From Chryseobacterium sp. W4I1 (lineage in GTDB: Bacteria; Bacteroidota; Bacteroidia; Flavobacteriales; Weeksellaceae), in contig NZ_JAUSXQ010000001.1 of the NCBI RefSeq assembly GCF_030816115.1, forward strand, positions 496,001 through 560,000: a stretch of 64,000 nt of DNA, read 5' to 3'. Position 1 is the first letter of the stretch, and each line of letters starts with the position of its first letter. Positions 59,958 to 64,000 of this stretch are shown here, in pieces. The notes under the pieces are model-generated. The model was given only the letters and a program-made list of their open reading frames with translations. It did no database searches and had not been told where the DNA came from. Made by a program: the position numbers and the translations under genes.

Positions 59958-60905
59958 ATGCAGACTTCCGCTCCTTCAACCAGTCCCAATCACCAAACTT
60001 TAGAGTCCCACTCCGATCAGCATGTGAGAATTGCTTATTTTATTATGGTTCATCATAAACCGGAAGTATTCAAAGCCATGTTTCAGAAGATTTATACCCG
60101 GGACCAATTTTACCTTATTCATATCGACCGGAAAGCTAAAGAGGAGGTTACGGATGAGATACAGATGTTTCTGGTTCGGTTTCCCAACGTTTATATTTTA
60201 GAAAGCATCAATATTGTCCCCGGTGGATTCAGTATGATTCAGGCCGAGCTTGATGCCATGGAATTTCTGCTTAACGTTAGCCAGGAATGGGATTACTTTG
60301 TCAATCTAAGCGGTGAAGATTATCCCCTTAAATCACAAAATATTATCCGGAATTTTCTTACAGTAAACAACGGGAGGAATTACCTTTTCTTTTATGACCA
60401 GAAATTTTATCGGCCTGATACCCTCCAGAGAATACAAAATCATTTTACCGAGCTTTCTTATAAGATTTCTTCGCTTATGTATAAAAGAGAATTTATGAAA
60501 GATGTTACCCCTTATATAGGAGGGAAATGGATAATTCTTACCAGGGATACCTGCGCTTTTTTGGTTAATAATGAGAAAGTGATGAATTTTAAGGATTATT
60601 ACCTGCATACTTTACTGCCGGCAGAATCATTTTTTCAGACTGTTCTTATGAATACCTCCTTCAATGATCTTATTGTAAATGATGATAAAAGAGCCATCAT
60701 TGAAAAAAACATATTAGGAAAGAAGAAAACCACAGATGATCTTATTATTCATCTGAAATCCAGCAATCAGCTTTTCATCAGGAAAATAAATGAGAAAACA
60801 GATGAGGATGTACTGAAATACATTGCCGAAACCTATGAGTCTCCTCTGGCAGAAGTGAATGAAGTAGAAAGAGAGCTAAAAATAAATAAGTGGCGCGACA
60901 ATTAA
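59958..60905 (+). CDS. core-2/I-branching-type beta-1,6-GlcNAc transferase (GT14)
   Basis: 315 residues. VRIAYFIMVHHKPEVFKAMF, FYLIHIDRKA, WDYFVNLSGEDYPLKS (the SGxDYPL motif), GGKWIILTRDTCAFLV (W..LT) and LLPAESFFQTVL are the successive GT14 motifs. Bacterial members are xylosyl- or N-acetylglucosaminyl-type transferases acting on surface glycans. No membrane helix, so probably cytoplasmic. It stands alone with the helicase divergent on its left. Confidence 0.9.
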   Translation: MQTSAPSTSPNHQTLESHSDQHVRIAYFIMVHHKPEVFKAMFQKIYTRDQFYLIHIDRKAKEEVTDEIQMFLVRFPNVYILESINIVPGGFSMIQAELDAMEFLLNVSQEWDYFVNLSGEDYPLKSQNIIRNFLTVNNGRNYLFFYDQKFYRPDTLQRIQNHFTELSYKISSLMYKREFMKDVTPYIGGKWIILTRDTCAFLVNNEKVMNFKDYYLHTLLPAESFFQTVLMNTSFNDLIVNDDKRAIIEKNILGKKKTTDDLIIHLKSSNQLFIRKINEKTDEDVLKYIAETYESPLAEVNEVERELKINKWRDN

Positions 60906-61084
60906 TTTAGTAAGGACATTAAAATTTATCATCCAAAACGACCTGTTTATCATTGTTGACTCAATGAAATATTCTCCATCATTATCAATCATACTTGGTC
61001 AATCCCTTTAAATAAAGCTTCGTGCTATTAATAAGAAACACGGAGATAATTAATTTTGTTAGTTAAAATAGAATATCAATCAGA

Positions 61085-61894
61085 TTAGATTTCACCCATT
61101 ACATACATATTCTCCATAGTAGGAACAGCGCTTCCTCCCTGTTTTTCGAGCGTTATGGCAAATGCCTGTGCATTAGGAATATTCGCAAGAGCTGTTTTGC
61201 TGTCTTTTTCTTCGGTATACATACCTGCACTTACTGGTTTTCCATCGGCAATGGCCCACAGCTGATACTGCATTCCTTCCGGAGCTTTGGGTAAGCTTTC
61301 AGCATTCAGGTAGACTTCTTTTGTTTTTTTGTCCCAGAAAACCATGGCCTTTGAGTCGGTGTGCTTTTCTACACCCTTCAGTATCACCATCTGCATATCC
61401 GGGTTGGAAAACATATCCATTTTCTGATTCATCTTTTGCATTGCCAGATCCTGAGCTTTTTTCTCGGTCTGTATTTTTGCAATTTCTTCCTTTGTTTTAG
61501 ACTGGTCGTTCATCCAGAAAAGATTTCCGGCTGCACTTATCAGGAATAGTACAGAAGCTGCAACAGCATAAGTTTTCCAGCTGCTTTTTTGTTCAGGTCT
61601 GATCGCTTGCTGAGGCCTTATCACTGGAATATCAGTAGAAACAATAGGTTTCACTTCCTCAGTGATCTGTTCCTGCTGGATCTTATTCCAGATCTTAGAT
61701 TTTAAATCGGCTGGGGGAGTTACCGCCTGTTTAATAGCCAAATCTTCCAAAGTTTTCTGTGCTTCTTCAAAAGCAGTTTTTACTTCAGCATTGTTTTTCA
61801 TCACACACTCCAAAATCCCTGCCTCCTCTGGAGAAGCAAGACCAAGAATATAAGATTCTATGATTCCGGATGATATGTATTCTTTTGTGTTCAA
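61085..61894 (-). CDS. anti-sigma factor, RskA family
   Basis: 269 residues. The N-terminal 80 residues form a zinc-less anti-sigma domain (SGIIESYILGLASPEEAGILECVM). One membrane helix at about 107-127 (TYAVAASVLFLISAAGNLFW) is followed by a periplasmic RskA C-terminal domain: MVFWDKKTKEVYLNAESLPKAPEGMQYQLWAIADGKPVSAGMY to FAITLEKQGGSAVPT. It holds the sigma factor inactive until a periplasmic signal. It starts one base after the sigma factor stop. Confidence 0.93.
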   Translation of the reverse strand: MNTKEYISSGIIESYILGLASPEEAGILECVMKNNAEVKTAFEEAQKTLEDLAIKQAVTPPADLKSKIWNKIQQEQITEEVKPIVSTDIPVIRPQQAIRPEQKSSWKTYAVAASVLFLISAAGNLFWMNDQSKTKEEIAKIQTEKKAQDLAMQKMNQKMDMFSNPDMQMVILKGVEKHTDSKAMVFWDKKTKEVYLNAESLPKAPEGMQYQLWAIADGKPVSAGMYTEEKDSKTALANIPNAQAFAITLEKQGGSAVPTMENMYVMGEI

Positions 61895-61895
61895 T

Positions 61896-62460
61896 TTATT
61901 GATAATCTTTTAGCAAATCCTTTAATTTCATCAGTGCATTCCGCATTTTGGTTTTCACCGTTCCAAGGGGTATCTTCAGTTTTTCAGATATTTCATTCTG
62001 AGTATAGCCCTGGTAATAAGCCAGGTTGATAAGTTCTTGTTTATCAACTTCCAGACCTTCAAGCACGTTGTTAAATCCAATAAAATCGGATGAATTGTTA
62101 GTCGTTGAAAGTTCTGCAGAGTTATATACGAAATCCGGAAGCGGTTGGTTTTTAAGTTCGTTTTGAAAACCTTTTGATTTTAAATAATCTATTGCTGTAT
62201 TTCTTGCAATATTGATCATCCACGTATAAAATCTTCCTTTTGAGACATCATATTGGTGAATAGAATTCCAGATTTTAACAAAAACATCCTGAATGATCTC
62301 TTCTGTATAATCTTTTGACTGAACGATTCGGAATACCACCCCATACAGTGCCCCTGCATAATGGTCATATAAATAATGAAAGCCTGTTTCGTTTTTTTCT
62401 TTGAGTAAAACGATAAGCTGCTCTTCCGAATAGTTTGTTTTAATGGTGTATAATTTTCAT
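61896..62460 (-). CDS. SigK-like ECF sigma factor, apparent N-terminal frameshift
   Basis: In the open frame the only standard start is GTG 62339, giving 147 residues that begin in the middle of region 2 (YTEEIIQDVFVKIWNSI). In the same frame, upstream sequence clearly encodes the missing part (NYSEEQLIVLLKEKNETGFHYLYDHYAGALYG), with no start codon. Removing one A from the AAAA run next to ATG 62460 gives MKLYTIKTNYSEEQL in frame. Region 4 (LEVDKQELINLAYYQGYTQNEISEKLKIPLGTVKTKMRNAL) is intact. The frameshift is real, a sequencing error, or an ATT codon is the start. It pairs with RskA. Confidence 0.85.
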
Positions 62461-62462
62461 TC

Positions 62463-62495
62463 CAAATGTAATAAAATAAAACACATTACATACAA
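62463..62495 (-). promoter_or_regulatory. promoter of sigma/anti-sigma operon
   Basis: On the minus strand TTG (62495-62493), 22 bases, TACATTTG (62470-62463). The ATG at 62460 follows after two bases, supporting a start there or nearby. Confidence 0.55.
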
Positions 62496-62519
62496 AAACC
62501 AGAAATTCTTTTACATCGT

Positions 62520-62541
62520 AAATGATTTTAAGTAATCATTT
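62520..62541. promoter_or_regulatory. dyad between sigma operon and msrB
   Basis: AAATGATT (62520-62527), six bases, AATCATTT (62534-62541): a perfect 8-bp inverted repeat just before the msrB start and 60 bases from the sigma start. It could be an operator or part of an ECF promoter. Confidence 0.45.
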
Positions 62542-62553
62542 ATAATTATCAAA

Positions 62554-63072
62554 ATGAAAAACAGCATTATAAAAACAGTTTTTACCTGCTTTCTGGCGGT
62601 CACAGCAGGAAAAGGTTTTGCCCAGTCAGGGAAATTCAAAACAAAAAATCCTTACTATTCCAGAACCGTAACTACTCCTTTAAAAGTAAGCAATGCAGAA
62701 TGGAAAAAGATCCTCAGTCCGGAACTTTACCAGGTTGCCAGAGAAGGAGCTACAGAAACTGCTTTCACCGGAAAGTATGATGAATTTGATGAAAAAGGAA
62801 CTTATTTCTGTGCAGTCTGCGGCAATCCACTGTTCTTTTCAACTTCAAAATTTGCCACGACCTGCGGATGGCCTTCATTTTATCAGCCACTTCGTAAGAA
62901 CAGCGTGAAATACAGAAAAGATAGTTCTTACAATATGGAAAGAACTGAGGTTTTATGTGGGAGATGCGATTCTCATCTCGGACATAGGTTTGATGACGGG
63001 CCTAAACCTACCGGAAAACGATTCTGTATGAACTCCGTTTGTCTGGATTTTGAACCTAATTATAAAAATTAA
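62554..63072 (+). CDS. msrB: periplasmic peptide-methionine (R)-S-oxide reductase
   Basis: 172 residues with a signal peptide (MKNSIIKTVFTCFLAVTAGKGFAQ). The MsrB domain has both zinc pairs (YFCAVCGNPLF and LCGRCDSHLGHRF), the TTCGWPSFYQPL substrate loop and the catalytic Cys in GKRFCMNSVCLDF. It repairs methionine-R-sulfoxide in exported proteins. It is divergent from the sigma/anti-sigma genes and followed by a fasciclin gene, all likely one oxidative/envelope response. Confidence 0.95.
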   Translation: MKNSIIKTVFTCFLAVTAGKGFAQSGKFKTKNPYYSRTVTTPLKVSNAEWKKILSPELYQVAREGATETAFTGKYDEFDEKGTYFCAVCGNPLFFSTSKFATTCGWPSFYQPLRKNSVKYRKDSSYNMERTEVLCGRCDSHLGHRFDDGPKPTGKRFCMNSVCLDFEPNYKN

Positions 63073-63192
63073 TAATCTGATATTCAGTCGTTTGATTAAA
63101 AGTGTCATTTTTTTAAATCTAAAATCAAACCATCCTCGTAAATGAAGTTAAGAACACAATTCAAATAGATATTTAACTTAAAAAATCAAAAA

Positions 63193-63762
63193 ATGAACAC
63201 AAGATTAAAAATCGCAGTTTTAGCAATGATCACTTTATCATTCGCTTTCAGTGGGAAGGTAACTGCACAGATGATGAAAGAAAAAACAGTAATGGTAGGC
63301 GGTGCGCCAATGTATCCATCTAAAAATATTATTGAAAATGCGGTCAACTCCAAAGATCATAAGACTTTGGTAGCAGCAGTAAAAGCGGCAGGTTTGGTAG
63401 AGACTCTTCAGGGGGCAGGTCCTTTCACGGTACTGGCTCCTACAGATGCAGCTTTCGCCAAGCTTCCAAAAGGAACCGTTGAAACTCTGGTAAAACCTGA
63501 AAATAAAGCAACCCTTACCAAGATTTTAACCTATCACGTTTTGGCCGGAAAATACAGTGCTAAAGAGATCTGGGCAACTGTAAAAGCCGGAAACGGTAAA
63601 AGTATGATGAAAACTGTAGAAGGTGAAGAACTTACCTTCTGGACAAAAGGTAAAAACCTTTATGTAAGAGATTCTAAAGGAAATGATGCAAAAATAACCA
63701 TAGCTGACGTGAACCAGTCAAATGGAGTGATTCACGTGATCGATACGGTGCTAATGCCGTAG
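63193..63762 (+). CDS. fasciclin (FAS1) domain secreted protein
   Basis: 189 residues; signal peptide ending VTAQ. FAS1 motifs are clear: [48 protein letters not shown] and [10 protein letters not shown], and the final [13 protein letters not shown] (H2 motif). FAS1 proteins act in adhesion or as surface sensors. In mycobacteria SigK controls the FAS1 proteins MPT70/MPT83, which fits the sigma pair nearby. It follows msrB after 120 bases and ends in a terminator. Confidence 0.95.
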   Translation: MNTRLKIAVLAMITLSFAFSGKVTAQMMKEKTVMVGGAPMYPSKNIIENAVNSKDHKTLVAAVKAAGLVETLQGAGPFTVLAPTDAAFAKLPKGTVETLVKPENKATLTKILTYHVLAGKYSAKEIWATVKAGNGKSMMKTVEGEELTFWTKGKNLYVRDSKGNDAKITIADVNQSNGVIHVIDTVLMP

Positions 63763-63775
63763 TGTTTAGTTGTTG

Positions 63776-63802
63776 AACAGCATAATTCTTTATGCTGTTT
63801 TT
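63776..63802 (+). terminator. terminator of fasciclin gene
   Basis: A ten-base perfect stem (63776-63785 with 63790-63799) followed by T tract. Confidence 0.9.
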
Positions 63803-63845
63803 TCTCCCTTTTTGAGAATATTCTAACCCATAAACAAATAATATT

Positions 63846-64000
63846 ATGAAAAAAACTATTAATGTTTCTAGCCAGGGTGCTACTCTGGATACAGGCAGAA
63901 GAAATTTTTTGAAACTGGGCGGTATAGGACTGGCGATGGCCGGACTTACACTTATCGGTTGTACCGACGACGACAATTTTGAATTCACAGACAATACCAG
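63846..64000 (+). CDS. Tat-exported lipoprotein, ferritin-like family, 5' part
   Basis: Only 51 codons are in the window. The N-terminus has a twin-arginine motif (TGRRNFLKLGG), a hydrophobic stretch (IGLAMAGLTLIG) and a lipobox Cys (LIGC) followed by TDDDNFEF, an Asp-rich export-type tail. Flavobacterial proteins with this N-terminus are usually ferritin-like domain proteins; the domain itself is outside the window, so that part is inference. It follows the fasciclin gene after its terminator. Confidence 0.75.
   Translation, partial: MKKTINVSSQGATLDTGRRNFLKLGGIGLAMAGLTLIGCTDDDNFEFTDNT

Noticed and set aside
60993..60999. ACTTGGT as a fourth copy of the LytTR operator
   Set aside because: There is no second half-site 21 bases away and no promoter box at the right distance.

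Overview
The window looks like a chromosomal segment of a Flavobacteriales bacterium close to Chryseobacterium (Weeksellaceae). This is inferred from low GC, many Bacteroidota-type promoters (TTG, about 19-23 nt, then TAnnTTTG), an almost complete lack of Shine-Dalgarno sites, gldD, Asp-rich lipoprotein N-termini, and a Bacteroidota-type (T6SS subtype iii) sheath gene pair. No prophage, IS element, CRISPR array or rRNA operon was seen.

Layout. 0-4 kb: end of a thioredoxin gene, four identical tRNA-Asp genes in exact 107-bp steps, a decayed acetyltransferase copy and, 2.3 kb on, its intact relative. 4-16 kb: envelope and housekeeping genes (L,D-transpeptidase, aspartyl protease with PDZ, esterase, tyrS, ECF sigma factor, lipA), a NarL-type two-component pair flanked by two related small lipoproteins, and a 13-copy GATAAAA repeat. 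16-20 kb: AraC regulator with divergent MFS exporter, SpoIIAA-like protein, FAD oxidoreductase. 20-27 kb: the most interesting block. vWA and DUF4139 genes, a SIMPL-domain gene and a LytS/LytTR operon have three copies of one operator-like element in their leaders. 27-38 kb: lipocalin, CinA, a GH18-NodB-GT2 fusion, tandem M13 peptidases. 38-49 kb: kinase-like protein, isolated tssBC, mutY, gldD, sugar kinase, double-parvulin chaperone, FMN oxidoreductase and hydrolase. 49-60 kb: HD and rhodanese proteins, queG, cold-shock genes, SDR, a DoxX gene with an apparent frameshift, a second LytS/LytTR pair, lgt, a DEAD helicase with a long leader. 60-64 kb: GT14 transferase, a SigK/RskA-like sigma/anti-sigma pair (sigma apparently frameshifted), MsrB, fasciclin and the start of a Tat-type ferritin-like lipoprotein.

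How genes work together. The 20-27 kb block can be read as an autoregulated envelope-response regulon: sensor kinase, a secreted protein and LytTR regulator in one operon, acting on the same operator in front of the SIMPL gene and the DUF4139-vWA operon. The 61-64 kb cluster resembles the mycobacterial SigK-RskA-fasciclin arrangement with methionine-sulfoxide repair added.

Limits. Everything was read by eye. Family names come from motif recognition. Several starts were moved from upstream TTG codons to ATG or GTG codons where signal peptides, domain starts or promoters argued for it. Two one-base frameshifts at short homopolymers could be real or sequencing errors.
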